This document shows, piece after piece, positions 44,401 to 55,300 of a stretch of DNA of 64,000 nucleotides. The stretch spans positions 5,952,001 to 6,016,000 of the forward strand of contig OW818681.1 in assembly GCA_942493075.1 (NCBI GenBank). The letters run 5' to 3'. The stretch comes from JBBQYD01 sp942493075. GTDB lineage: Bacteria > Verrucomicrobiota > Verrucomicrobiia > Limisphaerales > UBA8199. A program made the position numbers and the translations under genes. Position 1 is the stretch's first letter. Every line of letters begins with the position of its first letter. The notes beneath the pieces were generated by a model, which searched no databases, had not been told where the DNA came from, and was given only the letters and a program-made list of their open reading frames with translations.

Positions 44401-44607
44401 GGCGGGATCGAGCTTCTTATCGGAGGGAATAATCCGTTCAAAATCCTTGACCTCAAACGGACCTGCCACCGCTGGCCAGCGCATCACCGCACCGCCTGCC
44501 GCCGCCAGTGTTGTCCAGCGAATGAAATCGCGACGCGTCAGCGCCGGAGATGAGCAGCCGCACGCTGGTGAATTGCACGAGGAAGAAGAGGAGGATGGTT
44601 TAGTCAT
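41413..44607 (-). CDS. Tat-exported GH116/DUF608-like glycoside hydrolase
   Basis: 1064 residues from the ATG at 44607. The N-terminus has a twin-arginine signal (TRRDFIRWTTLAAAGG), so it is probably exported folded. An N-terminal beta-sandwich (DUF608/GBA2 N-like, GMPVGGICAGQLYLGGDGRL) precedes an inserted lectin-like segment (about 310-430) and an (alpha/alpha)6 barrel (about 590-980) with CQGTCQHVWNYAHSVARIFP and YNTLDAAWFGPMAWISSF; the Asp in TLDAAW aligns with the acid/base Asp of GH116. GH116 enzymes are beta-glucosidases/glucosylceramidases. First gene of the operon with the three GH172 genes; substrate not known. An ATG at 44688 is a less likely start. Confidence 0.85.
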   Translation of the reverse strand: MTKPSSSSSSCNSPACGCSSPALTRRDFIRWTTLAAAGGAVMRWPAVAGPFEVKDFERIIPSDKKLDPAWVKSLFERGEPTVYRGAELEKIGMPVGGICAGQLYLGGDGRLWHWDIFNLPQAGHFSSTGGPNYAHPPKPLAPIEQGFAIKFTSGGKSQVRTLDSRGFDPRHIGFRGQYPMAFVDYQDPALPVTVSLEAFSPFIPLNVADSALPATVMRFTVKNTSTEKQEIELAGWIENAVSLGSARVGLGQRRNRVMREKGLALVHGTAEQYPAKDQPKPRSEIVYETFEKGYGEWKPEGEAFGTEPAKGTLPDQQSVDGFKGERLVNSFLQGDKAKGKLTSPTFKIERKYIAFLIGGGAHGNGTCMNLILDGRTARTATGENDERLEPKEWDVAELEGRIGKLEIVDQETEGWGHINVDQITFTDEPPSAKMALDEREDFGSMALAVMGDEAQAYARPRIAVEPAEALFADATPSDEKEAVMPFGRKLIGAVGRKLTLAPGATGEAAFIVAWYFPGLLRRAIGGLEGIEKLRRSYAKQFKSAGEVATYLANEFPRLAAETRLWNQTWYDSTLPYWFLDRTFAPICTLATSTCYQFDTGRFYAFEGVYCCQGTCQHVWNYAHSVARIFPELERDLRERTDFGTAWHENGATDYRGECARHVAHDGQCGVILRAWREHQMSPDAKYLKATWPRIKKSIEYMIGLDGGEDGLLEGEQYNTLDAAWFGPMAWISSFYIAALRAGEAMATEMGDKDFAGRCRRISESGSRELVKQLYNGEYFIHKPDPSHPNATNTNDGCHIDQLMGQAWALQVGLPRVTEAKETLSALEAIWKYNFTPDVGPFRENAAIKGGRWYAMAGEGGVVMTTFPRGSAEKATGSGGFGYYFNEVWTGQEHQLAAHMIWEGMVEKAFVITRILHDRHHAARRNPYNEVECSDHYTRAMASHGSFLAACGYEHHAPKGHLGFAPKLSPERFHAPFTTAEGWGTFAQTRQGGKQTEILTLRYGKLRLKTLAFEMVENQTGNQIQVRVGQRSIPASIERKGTRALIKLEKETVLKADDVLSVVLS

Positions 44608-45009
44608 ATTGCTATTTCGGAAAATCGTGAGGATGCTTTTGTGTTTGCCGTTCTTATAATCTCGAAGGGATGACTGACTCGACCCCACTTATAGTCACAC
44701 GGCACACCAGGTACGTTGATTGTGTCAGCGGGTTTTCACCGCCGATTCGATGGGACCAGAGCATCCCTTTTGATTATCAGACAACGGTGGATCTGTCATT
44801 GAGAGTTCCCTTTTTTTTATTGAGGTTTTGCGGCAGTCGGCAAAGATAGAAGAGAAGTGAGCCCGAATTCCGCATGTTTCAGAGAGACGTGGCACCGGAG
44901 CTTCCCGAAAGCCACCGGGTCGCTCATGCGCGGAAACCGGGACAGAATTGAGGTTTTGCCTCATGCATCCAAAGCGTCGGCGAGATCGCCCCGTAGAACA
45001 GGTTGATCT
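44608..45009. promoter_or_regulatory. Divergent control region with a 13-bp direct repeat
   Basis: About 400 bases between the GH116/GH172 operon (minus) and its probable regulator (plus). ATTGAGGTTTTGC occurs twice in direct orientation, at 44819-44831 and 44947-44959, 128 bases apart, which is unlikely by chance in so short a stretch. These are good candidates for operator half-sites of the XylR-like protein at 45010. A run of eight Ts lies at 44811-44818. No promoter is called. Confidence 0.5.
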
Positions 45010-46203
45010 ATGCCACGGCTCACTCTTAAACCGCCCAAAAGACGCCGGGTCGCCCTGCTGATCGAATCCTCACGGGCCTATGGGCGCGGCCTGTTGTTGG
45101 GCGTTTCCAAATACGTCCGCGAACACGAGGCCTGGGCGATTTCGTTCGAAGAGTGGAGCTGGACACAAGTGCCGGCTTCGCTCGCCAACTGGGAGGGTGA
45201 CGGGATCATCGCGCGGATCGAAACCCGCGCCCTGGCTGATGCCATCATTCGGCTTGGTGTCCCCACTGTGGACTTGCGCGGGTCTGTTCCGGGGCTCAAC
45301 GTGCCGCTCATCGATACAGATGACCAGGCGGTGGCCTGCCTGGCGGCCGAACACTTGCAGGAACGCGGCTTCCGGCATTACGCCTTTTGCGGATTTGTCG
45401 GTGCCAATTACTCGGACAAACGATCCTGTTGGTTCCGGGAGCGCGTGGGTCAATTAGGTGGGGATTGCCATATTTACGCTTCACCGCAGAAAGCCCGCAC
45501 GGCCGGCACGATCGAACTGGAGAAACGAGGGATGCTCTTCGAGGAGGATCTCGTGCGCTGGCTTTCGGATTTGCCCAAGCCCGTCGGGATTATGGCCTGC
45601 AACGACATTCGCGGCCAGCAAGTGATCAAGGCTTGCCGCCAACTCGGGCTCCTGGTGCCTGACGAAGTCGCGGTCATGGGGGTGGATAACGATGAAGTCT
45701 TGTGCGAGCTCTCCGACCCGCCCCTGACCAGTGTTGTTCCCAATACGCTTCGGATCGGATACGAAGGTGCAGCGTTACTCGATCAAATGATGCAGGGCAA
45801 GCGCCCGCCCGCTGAGCCTCAATTCATTCCTCCGGTGGAGGTCGCCACCCGCCGCTCGACCGATGTTCTCGCAATCCCTGATCGGGCGGTATCTGCCGCG
45901 CTGCGGTTTATTCGGGAGCATGCGTGCGAAGGGATACAGGTGCCGGATTTGGTGCGCGTGGCAGCACTATCACGAACAGTGCTTGAGCGCAGGTTTGCGA
46001 GTCTGGTAGGCCGGTCTCCAAAGGCGGAAATACTGCGTGTGCAACTGGCCCGTAGCAGGCAGTTGTTGTCTGAAACAGATCTTTCGCTCGCGGTCATCGC
46101 CGAGCGTTGCGGGTTTAATCATCCGGAGTATTTCAACACGATCTTCAGGCAGAAACTGGGCATTACACCCGGCCATTACCGCCGCCAATCCTCCAAGCAT
46201 TAG
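45010..46203 (+). CDS. XylR-like transcriptional regulator (LacI-type sensor plus AraC HTH)
   Basis: 397 residues. Residues ~12-285 form a periplasmic-binding-protein-like sugar sensor (VALLIESSRAYGRGLLLGV at the start, CNDIRGQQVIKACRQLGLLV later) as in E. coli XylR; residues ~295-395 are an AraC HTH pair with LSLAVIAERCGFNHPEYFN and GITPGHYRR. Such proteins activate sugar catabolic operons when a sugar binds. It is transcribed away from the GH116/GH172 operon, making it the likely regulator of that locus. The effector sugar is unknown. Confidence 0.93.
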   Translation: MPRLTLKPPKRRRVALLIESSRAYGRGLLLGVSKYVREHEAWAISFEEWSWTQVPASLANWEGDGIIARIETRALADAIIRLGVPTVDLRGSVPGLNVPLIDTDDQAVACLAAEHLQERGFRHYAFCGFVGANYSDKRSCWFRERVGQLGGDCHIYASPQKARTAGTIELEKRGMLFEEDLVRWLSDLPKPVGIMACNDIRGQQVIKACRQLGLLVPDEVAVMGVDNDEVLCELSDPPLTSVVPNTLRIGYEGAALLDQMMQGKRPPAEPQFIPPVEVATRRSTDVLAIPDRAVSAALRFIREHACEGIQVPDLVRVAALSRTVLERRFASLVGRSPKAEILRVQLARSRQLLSETDLSLAVIAERCGFNHPEYFNTIFRQKLGITPGHYRRQSSKH

Positions 46204-46209
46204 CCTACG

Positions 46210-48258
46210 CTACGACTGGCCACAAAGCTTCAGAAATTCCGCTTCATCGATGATCTTTACCCCGAGCTTCTGCGCCTTCTCGAGTTTCGATCCGGCATCC
46301 TCACCGGCTACCACGTAGTCGGTCTTCTTGCTGACGCTGCCACTCACTTTTCCGCCGAGTGCTTCGACCTTGGCAGCGGCTTCTTCCCGCTTCAGAGTGG
46401 GCAACGTGCCGGTCAGAACGAAGGTCTTGCCAGCGAAAGGCCCTTGGGCAGCTTGAGGTTTATAGAGTGCGGAAGCAAAATTCACCCCGGCCTGGCGCAG
46501 ACGGTTTAACAGCTCACGATTTCGGGCGTCACCATGCCACTGAAGCACACTCTGTGCGATCACTTCACCAACGTCTTCACACGAGGTAAGCTGATCGAAA
46601 CTGGCGGCAAAAACTTCGTCCAGGTTTGGAAAACCTTTGCCAAGGGCTTTGGCCACGCCAGCCCCGACGTGCAGGATGCCCAACCCATAGAGCATGCGCC
46701 ACATGTCGCGGCTCTTGCTGGCCTCGACGCCCGACAAAAAGTTCTGCGCCGATTTTTCGCCCATCCGCTCCAGACCCATCAGTGCGGAGAGCTTCAGATT
46801 GTAGAGATCGGCTACATCACGAACGAGGCCGCTGCCAACCAACTGGCGAGCCAGCACCTCACCTCCGCCTTCTATATCCATGGCACCGCGCGAGCACCAA
46901 TGCTCCACCCGGCCACGAACTTGAGCCGGGCAATCCGGATTCAAACAGCGCCATACCGAGCCTGCCTCCGCCTCATCATCACCGGCGGATCGCGAGACCT
47001 TGGAGCCGCATTCCGGGCAGGTTTGCGGGAACCGGAACGGGACCTCGACTCCCTTGCGTTTTGTGAGGACGACATCGACCACGGCAGGGATGACTTCGCC
47101 CGCTTTCTCGATGGTGACGGTATCTCCTACGCGAATGTCTTTCTGACGCAGGTAATCCTCATTGTGCAGAGTGGCGCGTGCAATCGTGCTTCCCGCTAGA
47201 AAAACCGGCTCCAACTCGGCCACTGGCGTGAGAGCCCCGGTGCGTCCGACCTGGATCGTTATGCCCTTAAGCAAGGTCTCCGCTTGTTCAGCGGCATACT
47301 TGTACGCGATTGCCCAACGAGGTGCTTTCGAGGTAAATCCGGCGCGCGCGCGCTGCTCAAAGGAATTCAGTTTCACCACCGCGCCATCCGTTTCATAACC
47401 GAAACTCTTGCGCACCTTATCGAGTTCCTCGATGGCTGCCACCAATTCATCTCCGGAGCGGCAGCGCCAGGTGCGTTCCGGGGTGCGGAAACCGAGGGCT
47501 TTGAGCCATTCGAGCATGTCCGCGTGGGTGGTGGGCGGATTATCGACACCACCCAAACTGCCCAAGCCGTAGAGGACGATATCCAGAGAGCGTTTGGCCA
47601 CAATCCGTGGATCAAGCTGCTTAAGTGAACCAGCAGCGGCGTTGCGCGGATTGGCAAAGAGATCCTCTCCAGCGGCTTTGCGTTCGGCATTGATTCTCTC
47701 GAACCCTTTTTTGCTCAGGTAAACCTCGCCACGGGCCTCCAGCAATTCCGGAGCGGAATTCGCTCCGGGAGCCGCTCGCAGCCGGGCAGGGATGCTCCGG
47801 ATCGTGCGCAAATTGGCTGTGATATCGTCCCCGGTGGTGCCATCGCCACGGGTTGCGCCGCAGGTAAAAGCACCTTTCTCATAACGCAGGTTGATGGCCA
47901 GGCCATCAATCTTTGGTTCAACAATCCACTCCAGCGTCTCACCCGGCAGGATACGCGCCACCCGGTTCACAAAGGCCCGGAGCTCATCAGTAGAGTAGGT
48001 GTTATCCAGACTCAGCATCGGGACCAGGTGCTGGACGGGCTGAAAGGCCTTGAGGGGCTGTCCTCCGACCCGTTGCGTGGGGGATTCAGGAGTGATCAGC
48101 TCGGGAAACTGCTGTTCAAGGTCGATCAGCTCATGGTAGAGCCGGTCATATGCCTGGTCCGTGATGCTCGGCTGCGCCAAAACATAATACGCATGGTCGT
48201 GATGGCGGATTTCCTCCGCCAAGGCTGCGTGGCGCAAACGGGCTTCGCTCAGTGTCAT
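46210..48258 (-). CDS. ligA: NAD-dependent DNA ligase LigA
   Basis: 682 residues, full length. It seals nicks during replication and repair using NAD. The adenylation domain has the active-site lysine Lys116 in EPKIDGLAINLRYEKG; the OB fold, Cys4 zinc finger (CPECGSKVS and CLNPDCPAQ), HhH region and C-terminal BRCT domain (GKTFVLTGTLPTLKREEA) follow in the usual order. It ends six bases from the convergent regulator gene, so the two transcripts run into each other. Essential housekeeping gene. Confidence 0.97.
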   Translation of the reverse strand: MTLSEARLRHAALAEEIRHHDHAYYVLAQPSITDQAYDRLYHELIDLEQQFPELITPESPTQRVGGQPLKAFQPVQHLVPMLSLDNTYSTDELRAFVNRVARILPGETLEWIVEPKIDGLAINLRYEKGAFTCGATRGDGTTGDDITANLRTIRSIPARLRAAPGANSAPELLEARGEVYLSKKGFERINAERKAAGEDLFANPRNAAAGSLKQLDPRIVAKRSLDIVLYGLGSLGGVDNPPTTHADMLEWLKALGFRTPERTWRCRSGDELVAAIEELDKVRKSFGYETDGAVVKLNSFEQRARAGFTSKAPRWAIAYKYAAEQAETLLKGITIQVGRTGALTPVAELEPVFLAGSTIARATLHNEDYLRQKDIRVGDTVTIEKAGEVIPAVVDVVLTKRKGVEVPFRFPQTCPECGSKVSRSAGDDEAEAGSVWRCLNPDCPAQVRGRVEHWCSRGAMDIEGGGEVLARQLVGSGLVRDVADLYNLKLSALMGLERMGEKSAQNFLSGVEASKSRDMWRMLYGLGILHVGAGVAKALGKGFPNLDEVFAASFDQLTSCEDVGEVIAQSVLQWHGDARNRELLNRLRQAGVNFASALYKPQAAQGPFAGKTFVLTGTLPTLKREEAAAKVEALGGKVSGSVSKKTDYVVAGEDAGSKLEKAQKLGVKIIDEAEFLKLCGQS

Positions 48259-48378
48259 GCAGCATTTCTAGCCACTCAGCGCAGAATTGCACGCCCATTT
48301 TCGTCGGTTAAAAAGCTCGATTTGATTTCCCAAACGTCCCAGCATACCCATGAAAAGCATTCGTAACCTGGAATTACT

Positions 48379-49278
48379 ATGATAGCACGACGTTCATTTC
48401 TGAAGCAGGCGGGGTTCGCAGTTGCAGGCTCTTTTGCGGTACACTCGTTGTCGAGCGGCTCCGCCCATGCCGAAACGCCCGCCGCCCGTCCCGCTGGCTC
48501 ATTCCGGCTCGGCATCGCCGGCTTCACCTTCGCCAGATTCAAGCTCGATCAAACGCTTGAGATGATGAAGAAAGTGGACGCGCATTACCTCTGCATCAAG
48601 GACTTTCACCTGCCCCTCAAGGCCACAGAAGAGGAGATCACCGCGTTCCATGCCAAGTGCAAAAGCTTCGGAGTGACCGGCTACGGCGTCGGCCCCATTT
48701 ATATGGGCAGCGAGGAGGAAGTGAATAACGCCTTCGCCTATGCCAAGCGCGTAGGAGTCAAAACGGTGGTTGGTGTGCCGTTCAAAATGGGCAAGGACGA
48801 CAAGGGCAAAGAAATCCGAATTGCCGACCCCGAACTTCTGAAAGTGGTAGATCGGAAAGTGAAGGAGTACGACATGAAGTACGCCATTCACAATCACGGC
48901 CCCGATATGCCGCAGCTTTTCCCCAGTGCCGAAAGCGCTATAGAGATGATCAAGGACATGGATACCCGGGTGGGCCTTTGCCTGGATATCGGCCATCAAT
49001 ATCGGGATGGGAAAGATCCAATCAAAGCCATGGAACAATTTGCGAATCGCGTCCATGACATCCATATCAAGAACGTGACCGCTGGCACCAAACAGGGCAA
49101 AGGCATCGAGATGCCCCGGGGCGAAATCGATATGCCCGGTTTCGTGCGTGTCCTGCGCAAGGTTGGCTATTCTGGAGTATGCAGCCTGGAGTATGAGAAG
49201 GACATGGATAACCCGCTATCCGGCATTGCGGAATCCATCGGATACTTCCGCGGACTTATGGACGCTATCCCGGGGTGA
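48379..49278 (+). CDS. Tat-exported sugar-phosphate isomerase/epimerase-like TIM-barrel protein
   Basis: 299 residues with a twin-arginine signal (ARRSFLKQAGFAVAG, predicted cleavage near SAHA). The mature part is a xylose-isomerase-like (AP endonuclease 2) TIM barrel: FRLGIAGFTFARF, then metal-site type residues in KYAIHNHGPDMPQLF, GLCLDIGHQYRDGKD and CSLEYEKDMDNP. Relatives isomerise or epimerise sugars, but exported verrucomicrobial and planctomycetal members are mostly uncharacterised. It stands alone, divergent from ligA. The substrate is unknown. Confidence 0.85.
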   Translation: MIARRSFLKQAGFAVAGSFAVHSLSSGSAHAETPAARPAGSFRLGIAGFTFARFKLDQTLEMMKKVDAHYLCIKDFHLPLKATEEEITAFHAKCKSFGVTGYGVGPIYMGSEEEVNNAFAYAKRVGVKTVVGVPFKMGKDDKGKEIRIADPELLKVVDRKVKEYDMKYAIHNHGPDMPQLFPSAESAIEMIKDMDTRVGLCLDIGHQYRDGKDPIKAMEQFANRVHDIHIKNVTAGTKQGKGIEMPRGEIDMPGFVRVLRKVGYSGVCSLEYEKDMDNPLSGIAESIGYFRGLMDAIPG

Positions 49279-49290
49279 CGCTTCATTCCG

Positions 49291-49338
49291 TGTAGCGTCA
49301 GGCGTCTCGATTGCGAGTAATGGCGGCGTCTCGCCGCC
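49291..49338 (-). repeat. Dispersed hairpin repeat, inverted copy
   Basis: TGTAGCG, TCTCGATTGCGAGTA and GGCGGCGTCTCGCCGCC in this order match, in reverse complement and with few differences, the elements ending at 59591 and 62957. The GGCGGCG/CGCCGCC part can form a hairpin. It lies between the isomerase-like gene and the giant protein gene. Confidence 0.6.
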
Positions 49339-49387
49339 TTTCGCGCTTAGGCTCACGCGAAAGCACCTGCGCGCCAACTGCTGCAAG

Positions 49388-52300
49388 TTACTGCACGTGG
49401 AGTCGGTAATAGCGCGTTGGGGTATTCGTCACCGCGGGATCACGGAACGTGCCCACGCTGGTGTTGAGAAAGTTGGTTCGCACGGGCGTCCAGTTTTCGA
49501 GATCAGCCGAACCTTCGATCACCATGTAGGACCCGGCCACGCCCGTGAAGTTGAAACCGAACCCGTCCTCATGCGCAGCCAGGGACGGAGCACTCGAAGC
49601 GATCCGCGGCAAGAGAGGCCCCCCGGTGCTGTTCAACCGCCCGAGGTTAGTGCATGACTGCCCGGCCAATACTGTGAACACCCCTCCGACGATGATCTTG
49701 CCGTCCGCCTGGACGGCGAGGCACTTCACAAAACTGTCCGCCCCTGGATTGAAGGTGGCATCCACACTACCATCGGCATTGAGGCGTCCAATATAGTTGC
49801 AAGCCCGCCCGCCTAAAGTCGTGAACCAGCCGCCCACGAGAATCTTCCCGTCCGCCTGCAACGCCAGGGAGTACACGCCCTGGTTCGCTCCCGGGTTGAA
49901 AGTGGCATCCACACTACCATCCGGATTGAGCCGCCCGATAAAATCGCGCGGCTGTCCCCCGAGCGTTTTGAAAGATCCCCCCACGAGAATCTTTCCGTCT
50001 ACCTGCACCGCCAGGCAATACACGGTGCCACTCGTTCCTGGGTTGAAGCTGGCATCAGGACTCCCGTCGGAGTTGAGCCGCCCAATAGAGTTGCGCGACA
50101 GCCCTCCAAGCGTCGTGAAGACCCCCCCGGCTATGATTTTCCCATCCTGATCCAGAGCGAAAGAAAGCACCATTTTGCTCGTTCCCGGATTGAAGCTGGT
50201 ATCAAGACTCCCATCAGGATTGAGCCGCCCAATATAACTGCGGGGCTGTCCGCCGAGCGTTGTAAAATATCCCCCCACGAGAATCTTCCCGTCCGCCTGC
50301 AACGCCAGGCAACTCACATTGTCGTTCGCTCCCGGGTCGAAAGTGGTATCGAGGCTGCCGTCAGCATTGAGCCGCCCTATATAGTTGCGCGGCTGCCCAA
50401 CTAGGTTTGTAAAATACCCCCCCACGAGAATCCTCCCGTCTGACTGCAATGCCAGAGCACTCACTGAAATGTTCGCTCCCGGATCGAAGGTGGTATCCAG
50501 ACTCCCATCAGGATTGAGCCGCCCTATATAGTTGCGCGGCTGCCCAACCAGGTTTGTAAAATACCCCCCCACGAGAATCCTCCCATCCGCCTGTAACGCC
50601 AGGGAGGACACGCTGCCATTCGGTCCCGGGCTGAAACCGCTGTCTGAAGTCGCGCCATTCACAGTTAAGGGGACAGCCACGCTCGTTGCGCTACCCCAGT
50701 TGTTGCTCACCACAACATTGTAGTAACCGGCATCACTTGCACTCAGGTTGGTCAGCATCAAAAAGTTCGTCGTCTCGCCCGCCAACACGATTCCATCCTT
50801 CATCCATTGATAATGCAAGGGCAGCGTTCCGTGCCCTGCTGCCACAAGGGTCGTAGAATCGCCAGGGTTGAGGACAACCCCTTTTGGCTGTGTCAAAATC
50901 CGGGGATCTACAACGGTCAAACGCGCAACAACACTCGTGATGCTGCCTGAACTGTTGCTGAGGACCACTGTATAATCGCCACGGTCAGGCCCGAGCACGT
51001 AGCTCAAAACCAGTTTGGCCGCCCGTGCCCCCGAAACGTTACCTTCATCCACTAGGTTCGTGCCGTTTCTGCGCCATTGATAATAGTTCGTCATCCCCCG
51101 GTCAGTCGTGGCTTCCACAGTAAACGAAGCGGTGGTGCCTGCGTTGTTAGTCCGACTGGAAGGTTGACTCAAAACCGCCCAAGGTCCAACAACTGCCGTG
51201 CAAAGCCATCCGGAGCCATCTTGAAAACCACGGGCATGGACTGTTGAACTGGTGGGCAAACTGAGTCCTTCGACTTTCCACCCTCCAGCAATGCGCATTC
51301 CACTGCCCAACGCCAGCCAGCTCACGCCGCCGTTAGTCGTGATCTCAAATGTAGTTCGCGACACCTCCGGGCTGGTGCCCCCGCGCAGCCAAGTGATGGC
51401 GGAACCATCGAACGTCAGACTTTGCGTTGCAGCTTCCGTGTTGTTCAAACGCCCAATCTTTTTACGCGACTGCCCGCAAAGGATACTAAACTCTCCCCCA
51501 GCCAAAATCTTCCCGTCCTCCTGAAGTGAGAGAGAAAAAACTCCGGAGCTCGCTCCCGGGTTAAAAGCAGCATCCACGCGGCCATCCGCATTCAGGCGCC
51601 CAATATTTGTGCGAGATTGCCCACCCAGTATCGTGAAGTACCCCCCCACCAGAATCTTCCCATCTGCCTGCAATGCCAGGGAACGCACTATGCCGCTCGC
51701 TCCCGGGTTGAACGTCCTATCCACGCTGCCATCGGAGTTGAGACGAACGATGTTGGTGTACCATTGTCCACTGACCATCTCGAACTTCCCTCCGACCACG
51801 ATTCTGCCATCCGACTGCACCGCAAGGGCCTTAACTGAGGGCTGCGAACCTTCTATTGTTGGGCTCAAGATGGTATCCAGACGGCCGTCGGGATCCAAGC
51901 GGCCGATGCAATACCGTGGCTGCCCTCCCAGCGTGGTGAAACTCCCCCCCACAATGATCATCCCATCTGGCTGCACTGCGAGAGCATAAACACTGTCGTT
52001 CGCTTCTGGTCGGAAGCTCTCATCCATGCCACCATCAGGGAGGAGCCGACCTATGAAATTGCGCGGCCGGTTGCCAAGACTCGTGAAGTTCCCTCCTGTG
52101 ACAATCCTCCCGTCGGCCTGTAACGCCAGACAAAAGACAGTTATAGTTGTCGTCCCTGGCGAGCGGTAAACTATGCTGCCGTCAGGATTGAGCCGACCAA
52201 CTCCATAACAGTAATTTCCACCCAACTCGTAAAAGCCTCCTCCCAACAGAATCCTTCCTTCCGTCTCCAGCGCTAGGGCTAAAACATTGGTATTCACCCC

Positions 52301-55300
52301 AGGATTGAATGCGGTGTCCACGCTGCCGTCGGGATTGAGCCGGCCAATATGCTTGCGCGCCCGGCCGCCCAGCGTAGTGAATCCGCCCCCCACAACGATC
52401 CCTCCGTCGACTTGCACTGCGAGAGTATTAACAATGGCGTTGGCCCCGGGATTAAAGTTGGTGTCCGCTGTTACCGCATTCACCGTCAAGGGAGCAGCGG
52501 TGCTTGTCACGCTGCCCCACGGATTGCTTACCACGACGTGGTAGTATCCAGCATCGGCTGCGGTCACATTCGGCAGTGCAACAGAACTGCTTTTTTGTCC
52601 GATCAATTCGATGTCATTTCGATACCAGCGGTAGCTAATTGGCGGCGTTCCACCGGCTGTCACGGAAAAGGTTGCGGATTGGCCTATATAGCGCACTAAA
52701 GCCATCGGCTGTGTTGAGATGAAAGGGTCTGTCACACTCAATTGGGCTACGACGCTGGTAACACTGCCTGAGAGATCGCCTACTACAACAGTGTATTCAC
52801 CCTCGTTTGGCTTAATCACGTTGCTCAAAACCAGCATGTCAGTCCTCGCTCCGGCGGCATTGGCACCATCAACGAGATTCGTGCCGTCCTTCCGCCATTG
52901 GTACCATTGCGTCCCAGCTACACCGCCCACGGTTCGCACCGAAAATCGAGCGGTGGAACCTGCGGTATTGGTTCGGCTTTGTGGCTGATCTGCGATAGCC
53001 AGCAATCCAGCAAACGACTCCACGAACCAGCTCGAGCCATTCCGATAGCCGCCGGTGGTATGTCCCCGTGCCCGGACAGTCGTATTGGCCGGGAGGCTCA
53101 GTCCGCCGAGTTGCCATCCACCAGCGATGCGCGTTCCCTTGCCCAACCGCATCCAACTTATGCCTCCGTTTGTTGAGACATCGAACGTTGTCCGCCACAC
53201 TTCCGGGCTGCTGCCCCCGCGCAGCCATGTAACGGACGAGCCATCAAGTAGAAGACTCTGGGTTGCCGGTTCGGTGTTGTTCAGCCGGCCTAGATTAGTG
53301 CGCGACTGGCCTCCCAGTGTTTCGAAGCTTCCGCCTACCACAAGGCTTCCGTTCGCCTGGAGACCTAATGAATAGACCTCGCCATTTGCGCCTGGATCAA
53401 AAGTTGGATCGAGCGTGCCATCCGGGTTCAGTCGGCCAATGTTTGTCCGTGACTGCCCACCGAGCATGGTGAACAAACCTCCCACAATTAGCTTCCCGTC
53501 TGCCTGCAATACCAAGCTACTGATGAGATCTCCGTTTGCGCCGGGATTGAAACTGGTGTCCAAGCTGCCGTCTGCGTTGAGTCGGGCGATCTTGGCGCGC
53601 GATTGGCCAGCCAGCTCGGTAAACCTCCCTCCCACCAGGATCTTCCCGTCTGGTTGCAGCGCCAGGGCATAAACGGCGTCAGCGGCTCCCGGATTGAAGC
53701 TGGTGTCCAAGCTGCCGTCTCCGTTGAGCCGGCCGATATGGTTGCGCGACCGGCCCGCCAGCTCCGTAAAATTCCCTCCTACCAGGATTTTACCGTCCGG
53801 CTGCAACGCAAGGCAATACACGGTCCCGTTTGCTCCCGGTTTGAATGTAACGTCTATTCTGCCGTCTGAATTAAGCCGCCCAAGATTGGCACGGGGCTGG
53901 CCACCCAATGCGCTAAAATCTCCGCCCACTACAATCTTCCCATCCTCCTGCAGCGCGAAGCCACTCACCCACCAAGTAACTCCGGGATAAAAGTCATTAT
54001 CTACCGTCCCGTCCGAATTAAACCGGCCAAGATGGGCACGGGGCTGGTCGCCTAATGATGTAAAGCTTCCGCCAACTACAATGTCGCCATCCTCCTGCAT
54101 GGTTATGCACCCCACACTTCCACCACCCACTCCGGTCTCAAAGCTGCTATCGAGGTATCCCTCCGCATGGAGGCGCCCCATATAATTGCGTGCCTGTCCG
54201 CCAAGCGACTTGAACCCCCCTCCAACAAGAACCTTTTCGTCTGGTTGCAAAGCCAGGGCATATACGACGCGGTCGGCTCCAGGATCAAACGCTTCATCTA
54301 CTGTCGCGCCGTTCACAGTCAAGAGAGCAGCAGCGCTGGTCGCGCTCCATTGGTTGCTCACCACAACACGGTACAACCCGGCATCTCTCGCACTCAGATT
54401 GGTTAATACCAATCGACTGGTTGTCTTTTCCGCGAGCACGATTCCGTCCTTCATCCATTGATAGTTTAACGGCAGTGTTCCTGTCGCAACGACCTCGAGG
54501 GTGGCCGATTCCCCGGGATTACGAATCTGGCCGGCTGGCTGGCTCACAATCAACGGATCTACGACGCTGAGTTGTGCCACAACACTGGTGACGCTGCATG
54601 AGAGGTTGCTAACCACCACAGTGTAGTCGCCCTGATCAGCTCCGAGGACGTTCGTGAGAACGAGCATCGGGCTTTGAACTCCCCAGACGTTGCCTCCATC
54701 TATAAGGTTCGTGCCGTTCTTGCGCCATTGATAGTAGGCTCGCTCCTCGCCACCCTCCCATGCGTGGACGGTAAACAAGGCAGTGCTTCCGGCGAAGTTA
54801 GTCCGACTGAGCGGCTGGCTCCAAACAGCAAGCGGCCCCGTAAAGTGTTGGAGAAACCAGCTCGAACCATTATTATAGCCGCCTGTTATTTTCCCGGAGG
54901 CCCGGACTGTTTGGGTCACTGCAACATTCAGGTCCTTAAGCTGCCACCCCCCGGGAACGCGTGTCCCATAGCCCAAGCTACCCCAATGTGCACCGCCATC
55001 GGCTGTGACCTCAAAAGTGCTGAACGACAGCTCAGGAGCTGTAACCCCTCTCAGCCAAGCGATCGCGGAGTTATCCAACGTCAGGCTCTCTGCAGACGGT
55101 TCGGTGTTGTTCAACCGACCAAGATAATTGCACGCCCGCCCGCCCAGGGTTGAGAACCCTCCCGCGGCCAGGATCTTTCCGTCTGCCTGCAGCGCCAGTG
55201 AACGCACATAGAAGCTCGCTCCCGGATTGAAGCTGGCATCAAGACTCCCGTCTGAATTCAGTCGGCCCAGATAGCTGCGCGGCTGCCCCCCCAGCGAGCC

